Below are positions 11,291-24,227 of a DNA stretch of 64,000 nt, piece after piece (the stretch's first letter is position 1; every line of letters starts with the position of its first letter). The notes under the pieces were generated by a model, which saw only the letters and a list, made by a program, of their open reading frames with translations, did not search any database and was not told the DNA's origin. This stretch comes from Paragonimus westermani (taxonomy: Eukaryota; Platyhelminthes; Trematoda; Plagiorchiida; Troglotrematidae). The stretch lies in contig QNGE01001296.1 of the NCBI GenBank assembly GCA_008508345.1, forward strand, positions 96,576 to 160,575, read 5' to 3'. The position numbers and the translations under genes were made by a program.

Positions 11291-14200
11291 TAGACACCCA
11301 TGTACACTGCATTCAGTTAACCAAATGAGATTAAATTTCGCACACAAAATGACAGGAAGTAGCTTACTAGAACACCAACACAGATTAAAACTGTATCAAA
11401 ATCTAAGTAGGAATCTGGATGTTCAGCTTCACTGGTACATAGCACGTGGACAAACTGTATGATTGGCCAGTCTTTCCTCCTAATCTGGACTTGCATCTTC
11501 TCTATGGCATTAAATACACTCATGGTCTGCTCACGTGACTTTGATAGTCTAGCTGCTTCAAATGCACTAGCTCTGGTCAACTGTGTGGGTTGTCACGCGT
11601 ATAATCGATTCTGATCGGTCTAAACCATTATGTAGCCTTCGTTTAGAGCTACCTCATGAAAAGTTGTGGTAGGTGGTTAAATTTATTCGCCGAAGCGAAT
11701 AAATCCACATGTGCTGTGAGATGATCATCAAGTTGGCCAAGCTTTATGAACGGAAATTTAGAAGTTCAAGTATGCATTCTGCGCAATTCGTTGGAAAACA
11801 TCAAAAACATTTCAATGATAGTCGTCTTAAGTTTGTGAGGCTATTTTATATTGATACTCTGAAAATGACATCTACTTACGTGCGCTCCTTATAGGCTACA
11901 AATATGATTTGTTTCTTGGCACAAAAACGGTCTATTCTATTTTTTTTATACAGATTTAAACAGCTTCGTGTGTTCATTATGTTAGGGAACTTGGGAAAAT
12001 TAAAAAAATCCGTTGCTTGAAAATCGAAAGTGGTCGAAGTTGTCCACTCCATAGTCCCAGTTACAAGATCCACCGTAGTCGAACCTGCACCTTCCGAACT
12101 TCAAAAGAATGTCAGATTAACAAGCCCAAACTACCAAACCATCACATGATGCCGACAGCCCAGGCAGCTGAGGTAACCAACTTGTGCAAAAATGGGGAAA
12201 ATGTACAAACCGTGAAAGGTGAACATGAAGGCACTCTCATTTGTCTTGAGTGCTACCGGCTGACGCGGCCGAAGGTTCGGGTGTAGTTTTGTAAGTTATG
12301 CGGAAAATTTTCAATTTGATGCTGTTTTCGGACTCGAACTCTTCTTGTATATTTTCATTTTAAGGAATGTGATTACGCATAGGGCCAGTAATAGTTCAAT
12401 GAATGCTCTGTTATCCCCATGGCTGGTGTATTATGGTGGGTGGTATCAAAGCAATTCTTGCAAATGCTTCAGACAGCAATGATTCATTGGCTTAACTTTA
12501 TGGTGAACTTACTAAGTAAGTATGGTTTTAACCACCGATTCCAAACGCCAAAAATGTTCATTATATTTCACTTGTCGGCGCTGGCACATTTTCAGTATTA
12601 ATTTCAGTTATATGAAAATAGACACTTGTTCGTTTTAGTCAACAGAGAACCGTGTTGAAACGCATGAGGATTTTCCATGGCTTTCACAATAAAATGTGGC
12701 CAATTTTCTCAACCACAATCCTACCACCGTAGTATGTTCAACTTTGTTTTGTTAACTGAGTAGGTAATTTGTAGTTGAACACATGCTGAGTTCAAGGCTA
12801 TAGATAACTGCCTTATAGCGTTTTGTCGGCTTATGTGGGCAGAGATGAAGGAAAGGTTGACCAGCATCAGAGGAACAATCTCAGATCAGGAGTCCTTAGC
12901 AAGCCATGTCCTGCCGGTGCGGGATCACTTCGGACGGAGCTGTGGGTAAGCCATTTTTTGGCTGTACATTATGTATACGTTCATCCGAGGAACGTTGAGT
13001 GACGCATGTATAACCAACGACGCCAAATAGCAGAACCAAATCAAAGTGCAGTAAACGTGGTACTATTGTCATAAAATAATTGTCATAAATAATGTGATCG
13101 ACTACAAGAAACAAACCTCAGTTCTTTTGCGTTCGTGAGATAAAATACAATGTTTGGCCGCAATAGGCTTTCAAGGGTCCAAGGGGCACGACATGCACAG
13201 GCACAATCGACCGAACCGACCAAACACGATCAGATCGGTCTGATGTGACTAAATACCGACTTTCGGGAGACCGATGGGCTGGTGACAGTTTGATGGCAGA
13301 CCGTAGGAAGGCCGTATTCACAAGGGGTAGGATGGGTGAGACTGAGAGATAACAAGAGGTGTGTGGGCAGGTGGGTGGGATTCAATGGTCGGGGAGGTGG
13401 GCTGGGGGAATAAGTACTTTTAGGCACGGGCTTTGGGGATAATGATAACAAGCGTGTAGTTGGACGGTGTCAAGGGGATCGGCGCGACAGGGTCAGTCGA
13501 ACGGAATTTTGACCTCCAAAAATGTCCTACAGTAAGTGTGATAATGGATGTTACCTAGGATTCGAATACGACAATGCTGCCTTCTTCACTAGCGGCCTGA
13601 TTACACATAGTGTGGAACGGCTATTCTAACTCGGCGGGATTAATTAAATCTTTTTTTAAATAGACCTGCCTTGGCTTGACACCCATTGTTGAATCCCCAA
13701 TTACATGATTGCTAATGCTTTGATACACCGGACGGAAAACATTGTAACTAATCTCTCCATACGTTTCACAAACGTGTACAAGTTTTATGGTGGAGTGCAG
13801 TTAATTGGTTGCTTTCACCTCTTTTACGGTATACGTTTTTCCAAGCTAAAAGTTTGGCTGTCCTAGCGACTGGAGCACCCCACTTGTAACCATAGTCTTA
13901 CAACGGCAGTCTTGATGCAATTACCTGGAGATAACCGCGGTCTGCCTGTTGTACGATATGCGAAAACAATTCAGATGAATTTTGTGTGCGTATACACTAA
14001 ATAACTGTTGGGGATATCTTCCTCTTCTTTTTGCCCAATACACACTTTAAGGACTCTTTAATGATGACAGATGTGCACACCATAACAACGCGTCAATGTC
14101 CAGTCACTTTGTTGATGGTGAAACTGAGTGATCTGCTAATCACACCGGCAGGATCCTTTGTTCCAAACAGACTGACGGGTGGATAGCTGAACCGCGATAT

Positions 14201-15103
14201 CCTAATCCTCTGAGTTTGGACGGAAAATGTGACACTGATTGTAGTACACTGACATACATCTATCGCTCTGCTTTACAGTCTGTTGAGCCAAAGGCATCGG
14301 TTGGGAATCCTAAACGTTTTCGGGCTAGGTGTGGGAGTGCTTGCAGAATCTCAGCCCAAACGTAATTACGAATAATCACCTTACCAGTACTTCCGTACTA
14401 CATCCGCCGTTCTGCAGCATGAACTGTTGTGTGTCGTCTTCAATGCAGGAATGTACGAGAATATGCCACTGGTGACCCTGTCCCCTCCCACCGTCTTACT
14501 TAACTTCCTTCTTTCACTTGTCCTAGCCCAAATTTCTAATAATTATTATTTAGAGTCCATAACATCTATAACTAACAGTAATAACACTGTCCCGGTAAAC
14601 TCAATATCCTACCACCCAATCTCTGGTTTCCTTTGTCCCATAACAAGGCTTACAATGAGAGTTCATACAAGTATTTTCGCCGTTCCCAACATGAAACAGA
14701 TCATTATGTTGCCCGTGATTAAGGGTTACATTCCGTAATCGTCGACGTCTGTTGCATTTCGAGGACCGTAATCTGGGAGGGTAAGTTCGCCTGTGCTGGG
14801 TTATTCGATCATAACCCTCATAGTTAGGAAAGGAGTCAGGGAGTGTTCTGGGGAATTAGCTTGACCCTAGTCGTTACTAAGGTTCTGGCACTTATTAAAC
14901 TTCGTCAGCCCACTGCGGCTTACGGTCAGAAATAGGAAAAGATCACGCTGAGTTTCGGCCTGGACGAGTTGTGTTGATCCTAGTTAGACCCTTCATTAAA
15001 CCTTGAAGCAGCGCCACACGTATCGCCGCCCAACGTTACCCTTGGATATAATAGTACGCTACACATAGTGGACTGTGTAGTGGAACTTAAATATTAGGGT
15101 GTA
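11291..15103. other. 3.8 kb with no recognised gene
   Basis: No family signature on either strand. A 103-codon frame at 14427-14738 is rich in Ser/Asn/Ile/Pro and resembles low-complexity chance coding. A GC-rich, G-skewed block lies at about 13130-13510, with five G-tracts at 13373-13408. A weak minus-strand tRNA-like B-box near 13560 lacks a convincing A-box. Confidence 0.4.
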
Positions 15104-15486
15104 ATGAATAGACACGGTGACTACTTGACGGTGCTCCATTCTCTTACTTCAGGCCAGGTTAGGATCTACAGTAATTTGTCCAACAGTTTCTCCACCAAGA
15201 GCGGTTTATGTCAAAGTAGTCAACCTCAGAAATTTTTGTTCAATTTTTTCATAAGCGAAATAGAGGCAGTCACTGTAGTATGGAGGTGTACTTCCTAACT
15301 GGTGGAAGATTAACTGATCACTACCAAGCGGACAACAAGATGTTCCTGTTTGACAACTTTCCAACAGCACAGACAATGTTAGATACTACCTCACGCTCAG
15401 TCAAGTTCTTCGGAATGCACTTTACAGTCTCAAATTGCAAACTTCTTCCGCAAGTTAGCTGTGCTTCCGTTGACTCTGGTGAGTAA
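15104..15486 (+). pseudogene. RTE/SR2-like LINE reverse transcriptase fragment
   Basis: Two overlapping frames carry successive pieces of an RTE-clade reverse transcriptase. The first (15104-15298) reads LTSGQVRIYSNLSNSFSTK and then FLFNFFISEIE, matching the region with the family's GVRQGCPLSPFLFNF motif, although the RQG part is lost. The second (15280-15486) reads GGRLTDHYQADN and then FGMHFTVSNCKLL, matching the palm catalytic box and the following FGMHF motif. The catalytic YADD is QADN at 15325-15336, so the last Asp is lost. Neither endonuclease nor C-terminal region was found, and SINE copy E begins about 50 bp downstream. This is a dead internal fragment of a family common in schistosomes and other flatworms. 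Confidence 0.75.
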
Positions 15487-15539
15487 TGTAACTTGAATGC
15501 ACCGGCAAGTGATTGCAGCTACTACATTCCCATAGAATT

Positions 15540-15715
15540 CCCAGTCAGCTACTTTCGAAAAGGACCATTAGACTTCCGTTTCGTTCACCTTACAGCTCGT
15601 CAGTAGCGCATATCCTTGCCACGGTCGGCACTAGAGCTTCGGCAACGGTTTCATTAGACAACCGTGCTGACCACTGCGCCAGTGACCTCGCAAGCTGCTC
15701 TTGGTCGCAGCCAGA
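15540..15715 (-). mobile_element. Hammerhead-ribozyme SINE, copy E (decayed)
   Basis: On the minus strand the family order is recognisable: GAGGTCACTGGCGCAGTGG (A-box region, near 15690-15672), GTGGCAAGGATATGCGCTA, then the core CTGACGA, an eroded stem II, GAAAC, a GTC triplet and part of the TTTTCGAAAG tail. The B-box is badly damaged. Stem I has two mismatches out of six, so cleavage is unlikely. It is clearly older than copies A to D. Confidence 0.75.
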
Positions 15716-16435
15716 CTTGGAGAAATTTCCGGTTAACACAATACAGATACAAAAATGCCAGCACCCGTCGGTCTGATGTGAACTGGCTACTAAAGTTCCT
15801 AGGACAGCTCATCGTCTGATTTACACATCTACGTCGGTGATGAAGGCCCAACTTTGTTGTTCATCCTAGCTGACGATAGTGAACAACGTGAATGGATGAG
15901 CATGTACACAGTTCATAACCCACTCGCCACACCACTTTAAAAACTATAAGTTTCATCCTCTGAATCACCACAGGAGCACTCGTCGGTGTAGCGTAGGCAG
16001 CATTAGGACTTTTACTATTGGCACGAATTTTCGTACAGCATTTTATATCAGCTATGGGTATATTTATGACGAAGGTTTCTCTCGTTACAGGTTTCAAGTT
16101 TAATGAGTGCTGCGCAAGGGAAATCGTCTCCTGTTTGGTGAGGTTCTTGTAAGGCGTTTGCTCCACAGAGGGATCATTGTATCCTCCTGATCTGTGGGGG
16201 CTAATCATTGCAAACCACCTTGCCAACCTTCTTACTTGAATTATAAACCTAGGACCAAAAGGTCCTCCAAATCGCAAGCCGGATGATAAAACGAGAATAT
16301 GGATTGCAAACATTCAGTCGCCGGATTCGATTTCAAGTTGCATCAACCTTAGCTATTCACACCCAGCGGGACCAAACTCAGATCTTGACCTCACTCTTTG
16401 ACGATCGTGTGTGCGTATGCCTAAATTTTGCGTTA
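15716..16435. other. Unassigned; 150-codon open frame on minus strand
   Basis: The minus-strand frame 16313-15861 is open for 150 codons but shows no domain, signal peptide or family motif I recognise. At this base composition a few frames of this length are expected by chance in 64 kb. It may be noise or eroded element sequence next to the LINE 3' end that begins at 16436. Confidence 0.3.
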
Positions 16436-17150
16436 CAGGTTTCAGATTGTGGGAGGACTTGACGTTGGACCGGGTGGGCAATGGAAAGTTCAGTGAGCGA
16501 CAGTTACTTGGCTGTTACTTCAAGCACTCGGTACGCAAAAGAAAACATAGGTGCCACAGTTCGCGGTGACACGACTGTTGGGCGTTCCATTGGCCGTCTT
16601 GGGTTGTCAGGTACAACGAACTCATCATTAGGGAAGGGAGGATGAGTACGTCAGATATCAGCTAGTTATGTTGATTGTATGTTGTTCGTTCCTATCAACT
16701 AAAGATCCTGTTGTCTGGGTAATCACACACCCTTTTTTAGATAATTGAATCTTGGTAGCCGGCTACCTTTTTTCCAGCTTTCCCAATGCATCCTACGTTG
16801 AAAAACTTGGTTGGTTTCTCTGCCCAAATTTACTCTTCGTTATTCTGCTTAATCCTCCTTAGAAAGCATAATAATGTGTACATCTCGGTTAAAGTCCTTT
16901 TTGCCTCAGATTTCCAATATATTTCGTTCTAGCTTAGGTCTTTCCCCTGGATTCTGGTTGCATATTTGTCTCCGAAGGATAAGGATTTCACTTTCATACT
17001 AGCCTACGATATCACTAGACAACATTGGCTGCCTGCACCATGAAGACCCGGTTTTATTCTTCCGGATTTACACTGGATACGCAATATGAGAGTTAAACTG
17101 CAAGTGACGCAGCGCATGTCGCTTGTAGTGATGGTTTTGTGAAGGCGTTC
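16436..17150 (+). mobile_element. Zinc-finger LINE family, 3' end, copy 1 (strongly diverged)
   Basis: This is the oldest-looking member of the family. TTTCAGATTGTGGGAGGAC at about 16440 aligns with the C-terminal coding segment of copies 4 and 5 (TTTTAGATGTTGGGAAGAT). GTACGCAAAAGAAAACATAG and GCGGTGACACGAC at 16535-16575 follow in the right order. The 3' untranslated region is recognisable near its end at about 17060-17145 (CGGATTTACACTGGATACGC, then GTGATGGTTTTGTGAAGGCG). It is 5' truncated and has no open frame. The terminal GCTAATCC...AACCGT block of the other copies is not preserved. Confidence 0.65.
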
Positions 17151-19973
17151 TGTATCGGGAAATTTGACAGTATGATCCGGGAGCTACTGCTGCCTACCAC
17201 GTGTGTGTGAACTACACTGCAGACTACTGACCGCCTGTCTCTTTCATATGGCTTCTTCTTTCTCGACGACGCAAACTGAACCTCGATTCGCCCGCCCTGA
17301 CGACTCGACACTGACTGATATCACGCGTATACTTCGCCTCATCACATAACCCTCTTTTGCCTTCCTTGACCTCTTCATCATGATAAATGTACCTGTGAGT
17401 GTTCTGTGTGCTCACTGGGCGCCGGCGAAATATGCGTAGTGACGCCAAACTATGTTTTGAGAATGCACTACCATCTAAGTCAATGGTTGAGTTTAAACCG
17501 TCACTTCCACGTGCACCTTGGAAATTGTCATGTTGTTTCACACATGCTATTCCTTTAGCGGTCTGTACTTTTTCCCTAAATTTTACGTTTTCCTGTAAAC
17601 CACAGTGCAAGTGTGGGCCTCCTCAACCCTGGTCCAATTTAAAACGATATCGAAATGTAGACCTTCCTGTCTCTGCCCTGCATAGACATATCTGAGGGTG
17701 ACCACGTATATAGGGAACCACTTCATTCATACCTGGTTGGTAGACCAAGACATTCTGAACGTCAAGATGGACTTTAGCAACCGAACATTGTCATCTTTAT
17801 CCGTGCTTTTTATTGTCTGTAAATTTGGAGGGTCGAGTTCGCTGCATTTTCTTACCGAAATGAGTAGCACATCAACTAAGTGAGGACAGACATTTATTGA
17901 CTTGAATTGAACGATCGGATAGACCACTTGAACTGAAAATGTCACGAAAAATTGGTTACCGAGTCAACATTAGTTTGAAACGACAAATTTGGAGTGACAA
18001 AATGCAAAAATACTCAATAGTCTACTGAAATATCTTCGACTCACGAATCAGGATATTATCCGCGGAGGCGTTTTTTTCCTGGGAACGTTATATTCTAAGA
18101 AATCTTTGTAGACTGAACATTCACCGATTACATTAGTAACGCTTCATGAGGAAAGTTAATGACTTGAACCGACGGATGGGACAACTGACGTAGACAGTCA
18201 TCTCTCATAGGTCTTTCGCCTTTGGTTCAGGAATCCTTTTAGAATGCTCCGGTGGCAGAACACACATCAGACTAGCTTGAAGTTGTCATGGTTAACCTCG
18301 TTTAAACCAACGTAATTTCACAAGTACATTTGGTAAAGCAGGCTGTAGGCTGCCATAATAAGAGACGTTGGTAAAACGCAAAATGATTGTCTGACTTCCC
18401 CTTTTTGTAACTTTTTGTAGATAGCTGTAGCTAATTTCCAAATTTCAATGAAGTCCATAGTTTGTTATAAAAAGACAACAACAGCCTAGTTCATACCCAA
18501 AACTCCATTGTTCCCCACAGACATTTAACTTCACCTGTTCTGGCCATGTAACATCAAGTTGTCAGACCCAATGTTTGCAGACTGTTTATCCGCTCTGACC
18601 AATTACCTCCCTGCGGTTGGATGCCTTGCCATCACTCAGTTCCATGACTAGGCAACAGGTGTTAGTGTATCCGGAAATATACGGGATTAACCCACTTTCC
18701 GGTAGATCACTTTTGAAAAATGCTATCTGTCCCCTACATAAAGCTCAGAGTGTGTAAAAAATTTCACAGATAACAAACTTTCCAGTAATACGATGTCACT
18801 GTATCAGTTCTCAGTGTTTCAGCACATGTGTGACCCTAGCCATTCAGTTTCCCTGTGACTGACAGAAAAGTTAAATATGAAACATAAAACTATTCACTTC
18901 TCATGTGGTCTGAAAACTCCGTCATAAGACCGATCTTTTCGGATGACGTTCATCGGAGTTATTTGTGCTAGAAAAAGCAGATGCAACAAGCAACGAAACA
19001 ACATAGCAGGCTGAAGATGATGCTGACTGATCTGAGTTGCCTGAAACCTCAACAAGCTACCTACGTGACAGTCTTTCACACTAGTCAGAGATGTGGAGTG
19101 ACAGTCACCTCCGTGATTTCGCCTACTTCTCTTCCAGTTTTTTAAATATCATAATTGTGGTTCATCATGTTCCGTCTGTTTTATCCCACTACACTCTGGA
19201 TTGCAAATGTTTCATACTGTTGGGTTCGAACGATTTTCACAACCCACCTTTACAATATTCGCAGTTCAGAGATGCTCAACTAGTTTACGACATGTGAAAT
19301 TGCTCAGTATCTTGAAAGGACTGTCGCAATTTTAACAGTCAGCTCGTCATAAAATATACCATCACTTGCACTAAGAGGGAGTCTGCACCGTCCGTACAGT
19401 ACACTGTGCAGTTATAATGATAATTAATTATTAAATATTAAGGGAAAGAAGACGGTCTTCAGAAGCACCCGAAATTACTCAGCTTGTATCCGTCAATGTA
19501 ACTACACTGGCCAGTATGACAACCGTGACTGAATCTGGAAAACACCACCCGGTACGAAATCATAACATCCGAATCAACCGGTCAACAACTGAATTAAAAA
19601 TTAATTAATTAAATTTACATCTGGAAAGATTTGTGATGAAAGTATGATTTAGTCTGGTAGATCTACAACAGGCAATAACTGCCAGTCTAGGATCCTTGGC
19701 TAACTACACTTCGGTATCCGAGTTCGAACTGGTTCCTAAATTTATTCAATTTGCTTGTATCCAGTCACGTTCCAGCTGAATACTGATTTGTGAAGCAATC
19801 TCACATGTACGTTTTCCCTCCAAAAACCTTTCTGGTCTATCTAAAGTTAGAAGAGTATTGGCCCAAAACAGACCCGATTTCCCGTCAAATTATAATCCAG
19901 ATGTTTTTCGTATTGATCAATAGACCAATCATCGCCTGACCATGACAACAGGTTCATGGACTGCTTAGTGCGT

Positions 19974-19994
19974 TTGTGTGTGTGTGTGTGTGTG
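19974..19994. repeat. (GT)n microsatellite
   Basis: About ten GT dinucleotides in a row, read directly. The frames on both strands across it are repeat-driven and are not genes. Confidence 0.9.
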
Positions 19995-20179
19995 ACTGTG
20001 GATCTACACGGATTCTGGACAGTCGAGAACATGATCTATTTTGGGCCAGTAGGTGTGCAAATGTGTACGGTTGTGGTGCATTTAGCAAACAGAAAGCAAC
20101 GTGGCAAAAATTCAAACGAATTCTTCTGATTCCGCAATTCTTGGGCAAATATACCGAAAGAATGTGATATCAGTGTACC

Positions 20180-20235
20180 GCGCGAGACTCGAACACTCAA
20201 CCACCACGTAAGGTTGAACCGTTCGGTCGCCTGAA
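20180..20235 (-). other. tRNA-like segment, weak
   Basis: The minus strand reads GGCGACCGAACGGTT followed 25-30 nt later by GTGTTCGAGTCTCGCGCGG. These resemble an A-box and a B-box with a T-arm-like GTTCGAGTC. No acceptor stem closes, so it is more likely a tRNA-derived SINE scrap or chance than a tRNA gene. Confidence 0.3.
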
Positions 20236-21779
20236 ATAGGAGCATCGTTTATGACTTAAGTATATGGCCAACTGGTTGGTTGGTGAACAAAACCAATGTT
20301 GGAACCTACGCTTACATAATAAATCCGAACAAGGCCGCCCAGCCGTTGAACCTTGGTCTGGTAATGTGAATCCTAGAGAAATTACACCAGTTTCCGGAAA
20401 GTGTGTTATCGTTCTGGAGGGCAATGAAAGGATGTGAAGAAAATAAGATACTTGGGGCAAAAAGTAACCGCAGAAATGCACGTAGAAGTTGCGGCGAGGT
20501 CTACCAATAATCATATCAGCTTTAGCCGGTGAACTACATGAACCCAGCCCGAGAATATACTGTGGAAAAGAATGGCCTTGGTACCTAGAACTGCGAACAG
20601 TCAAGCCCTGCACTCACCTCACGCCGCGGTATAAGTTGTCCAAGTGATCACGGCAATTACCACGCGTTGGTGGACCCGTGACATGTACACATACAACCCA
20701 CTTGTTTGTTACACGAGTAGGTTGCCGGGATTCCTGAGCAGCATGGTACCAACAGCTGACTGGGTTATACGACGTTACAGCAACCAAATTGCTGAGCCGG
20801 TATTGTGGCGGTCGGCTATTGGCCCGAAAGCACAATTGTTGAACCTCTTGGACCAGTGGTAGCGTCAGACAGAAGGGTCGATGTACAAAAGTATATGTAA
20901 TTGCGCCTCACCACTCCACTCAGCCTCAGACATAACTTCAATTAATGGCCTAGCGACAGGCTAGTACATACCTGAGTAAGTGATGCCAGTCAGTGATCGG
21001 ACAGGCTTCACTATAGAGCGCGTTCTCAGAATGGCCGCAACTTTACTAACAGACAGAAACGTTCAAAGTGATATTTAGGGAAACAAGCTGTTTCCAAAAC
21101 GAAACTAGTTAACTCTTAAAACCGACTTTACCTCATTCTCTCTCACTAAGTACATGGAGGCCGTAGTTCTGATGCGCTAACGCGTTATCTCACCTTATCA
21201 GGTTTTAACGGTTAACATTAAAGCAAAACCGAACAGTATGTCAACAGCTACTTCCCGTGCCCGGTGTAAGTCATTTTCCAAATGCGTTTAAGAAATATAA
21301 TAAGTATGTGGGGCGTGCGTTTATTTATTCTATAAAAATTTCGAGACGTGTACGTTTAAAATTGGTCTTAGCTTAGAGTTTGCTGAGGTTTGTTGCCAGG
21401 ATGGTTTAGCACGTTTCCCAACATATGCTTGTTTGCAAACAAAAGTCAAAAACAGCAGACCGCTTGGATTATTGTCCGGTGAATTTCACTGCATCTCAAT
21501 GGGTACACACTACAGTGTTGATGTTTATACAGCAGAGTCAAACAAGGTTGGTGAAAAGAATTACACGAACACCCACATAATTAAATCATTAGCGCCCGCG
21601 CGGACGATACAATTTTCCATTTACCACTGCAATTTCAGATTAACGCCCGTGTCTTTTTGCAGGCAGAAGAGTGAGTACCACATAGGAATAGCAACAGCCT
21701 CAGTGGACTGAAGCAGTCATCGATTGTTGGTCACGGAGATGATTTTAAAAGCACCACCAGTGATCACCTTATGTCCAGA

Positions 21780-24227
21780 GGTCAGTGAGTGACGTGCGAT
21801 CGAGGGTGCTGGCTGGTTGCGTTGCCCTGGTGGCGTGAAACCATTTACCACAGCCTGTTCCGTCTCAGGCTCAGTCCAAGGCAGAGCACGCTCGATTACT
21901 CAGTCGTCCAACCTTAGTTCCGTTCTACCCACATATATTAGTGATGATGTAATGGGGAAACTGCGCTGGCGATTTTGAGAAGCAGTCGGTTGGGTGTTCT
22001 ACACCGCTTCTGGCATAATGTCATATTCATCCAGCCGCATACCGGTCCCTCCGGTGAAAGTTACACCAGCTCTTTAGCCAAATCTCATCAGATTTACTTG
22101 GCTGGTGCATGTGTGTGCTGTGCATGAGTGCATACGGTCGTCGTCAACTAGTAGAACGCGTTCTTGGAATCAAAGATGGATCGTGGAGGGAGCAAGGTGA
22201 GCGGATGCAGGGTTACACCGATCGCCGACAACACAAGGAGTTCTACGATGAGCTCAGGACGATCCTCAGTCCATCCGTCTAGTCTGCCAAAGCACTGGTT
22301 GATGCGGACACCGACTGCACGTGCACCCAGTCGGGGGGACATCATGAGAGTCTGACGCATGCATTTTGGTAGCCTACTAAACCGTTCTGCTACCACTGAC
22401 CGGATGACCGTGAACATCCTGGTGCAACAGGCTATCGAATCTTCACTTGCTCTTGCAGTTGCAGAGAGCGATTAGGCAACTGCGGAATGGAAAGCTGCAG
22501 ATGAGGATGGATTGCCAGATGAAATCTTGAAGGATGTCGGACTGGCGTTGGAACGCGCTATGCTCTAGCTGGTGCACTTCGCCTGGGAATAGGACAGAAT
22601 ACCACAAAAGTTCGAGGATTCTCTGAAAGCATTTTTGTTTAAAGTGAGGGTAGCAAACAATGTACCGAGAGTTATCTTGGCATTCGTCTGCTGAGGTACA
22701 CAAGCGAGGTGGTTGCATGAATCCTCCTGGACTGATTGAATGTGGACGCTTTCGAGACGACTGTTCCCAAAGACTTGTGTGAATTCCGGACCAGTCGGAG
22801 CACGACCGACTTGGTGTTTGCTACTCGACAGATTCAGGAGAAGTGCCGGGAACGCCATCAGCCGCTGCATACCCTCCTCGTGGAATTCACTGAGGTATTT
22901 GATTCCGTGAGCTACAAGATGTTATGCACAGTGCTTGGTGAGTTTGGATATCCGAGTAAGTTCGCGAAGATGATAAAGATGCTGTGTGTAGGCATGAAGG
23001 CGGATCTACAATCGTGTGGGTCGACCTGTGATGGTTTTGACAATGCCACCGGCGTGAAGCAAAGTTGTGTCCTGGCCCCAGCTCTCTTTGGCTTATATTT
23101 GATTGTCATATCAACAGTTGTTCTTCAGGACTCGGCGGAGGAGGGCGAAGAGGTTGAGCATCGGACGAATGGGCGCCTGGTGAATAGTCGACGTTTCGGA
23201 GTCCCAACCCGGTTACATGCTTCAACGATGCGCACGCTTCTGTTCGCAGATGACAGCGGGTTGTTTGCTCACAACGAAGGCGAACTACAGCGACTGACCA
23301 CGGCTTTCGCGGCCGCAGTATCTAAATTTAGATTAGATATCAACTCAACTGAGATCTCTCCTTTTTTCCGGTCTTTTCCGTGGTTGGGAGGTGTTGTACT
23401 CACTCGTGTGCCTGGGATTCGCGTCAGTGAAGATGTTGAGAACTACGCAGAGTTTCGCTACTTGGGTAGAAAGATTTCTCCGGACACCGCGAGTTACGAG
23501 CTCGTGTGGCGAAGGCTGTTGCTTCTTTTGGACTTCTTGATAGATGTGTCTGGAAGAACCACAGCCTGGAGTTGGCCACTGAACTGTGTCCATTGCTCAA
23601 TGATACTGACCGTACTGCTGTACGGGAGTGAAACTTGGACATCGTACCAGTGGAACGTGGGTTATCTGAGCTATTTCCATTCGCCATGTTTGAGGCGCAT
23701 GTTGGGTATTCGGTGGTCGGAGGTGATTCCCAACACTAAGGTACTATGGCGAGCGGACGTGGGTGGGATGAAAGCCATGTTGGCGCTGAATCAGTTCCGT
23801 TGGCTGAGTTGTTCTCGTCCACCGGATAGGCGCTGATCATATTCCAAAACATCTGCCATACGGACGGGTGAAATCAAGTGAGTTTACTTCTGACGGTCAA
23901 AAGCGGAGATACCAGGATGTTGTGCAGCCAAGTCTCACACGTTGTGGCATTGATTTGAGTTGCTGGGGAATAGTTAGTTTTGTACTGGTTGGTCTGGAGA
24001 AGTACGATTTGGATGGGCGTGCAAAAGTTCAGTGAACGATTTTTGCGCGGCCGTGAGCAGGAGTGCATCATAGCCAAGAGAATCATGGGTGCCATAGGTT
24101 GTGGTGATATGACTTGATGGCGTTGCGATGTGTGCGGTCACGTATGCTCTGGCCTTTTGGTTAAGCCTGGCGTCCGTTGGCGTCGGTGACTGTGACAGGC
24201 TAATCCGAAACGGGTGCTGCCAACCGT
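21780..24227 (+). mobile_element. Zinc-finger LINE family, copy 2 (longest copy, 5' truncated)
   Basis: This non-LTR retrotransposon copy contains, in order: eroded upstream sequence (about 21780-22490, with DRRQHKEFYDELRTIL visible in frame near 22220); the RT entry motif ADEDGLPDEILKD (22497-22535), with stops and a frameshift after it; the main RT reading frame (22736-23836, listed separately); and the C-terminal segment with a remnant of a C2H2-like zinc finger (WRCDVCG, near 24120). It ends with the family terminus GCTAATCCGA...CAACCGT at 24227. It has no poly(A) tail. Compared with copies 4 and 5, about 570 bp of 3' untranslated sequence is missing at about 24160. I do not assign a named clade with confidence. 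Confidence 0.85.
22736..23836 (+). pseudogene. LINE reverse transcriptase ORF fragment, 366 aa
   Basis: This is the longest open frame in the window. It starts inside the RT domain; the true start lay upstream in another frame, so the ATG at 22736 is only the first in this frame. Motifs in order: STTDLVFATRQIQEKC (about residues 22-38); motif A as VEFTEVFDSVSY, with Glu (codon 22883-22885) where the catalytic Asp usually sits; motif B as VKQSCVLAP, with Ser for the usual Gly; the palm box FADD intact at residues 170-173 (23243-23254); and the thumb and C-terminal motif TVLLYGSETWTSYQ with CLRRMLGIRW. The frame then closes before the C-terminal zinc finger. The protein would copy the element's RNA at a nicked target, but upstream frameshifts and the missing N-terminal endonuclease make this copy inactive. 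Confidence 0.9.

Larger units (their letters stand above)
17151..21779. other. 4.6 kb with no recognised gene
   Basis: Overlapping frames on both strands at 17224-17695 (128 and 98 codons) and at 20197-20613 (138 codons, minus) show no recognisable domain. The interval holds AT-rich low-complexity patches near 19414-19440 and 19594-19618, a (GT)n run at 19974-19994, and a weak minus-strand tRNA-like segment at 20180-20235. Confidence 0.4.

Noticed and set aside
13555..13625. Minus-strand tRNA-like B-box
   Set aside because: No matching A-box and no cloverleaf.
15861..16313. 150-codon minus-strand open frame
   Set aside because: No recognised family and no codon or motif evidence; within chance expectation.
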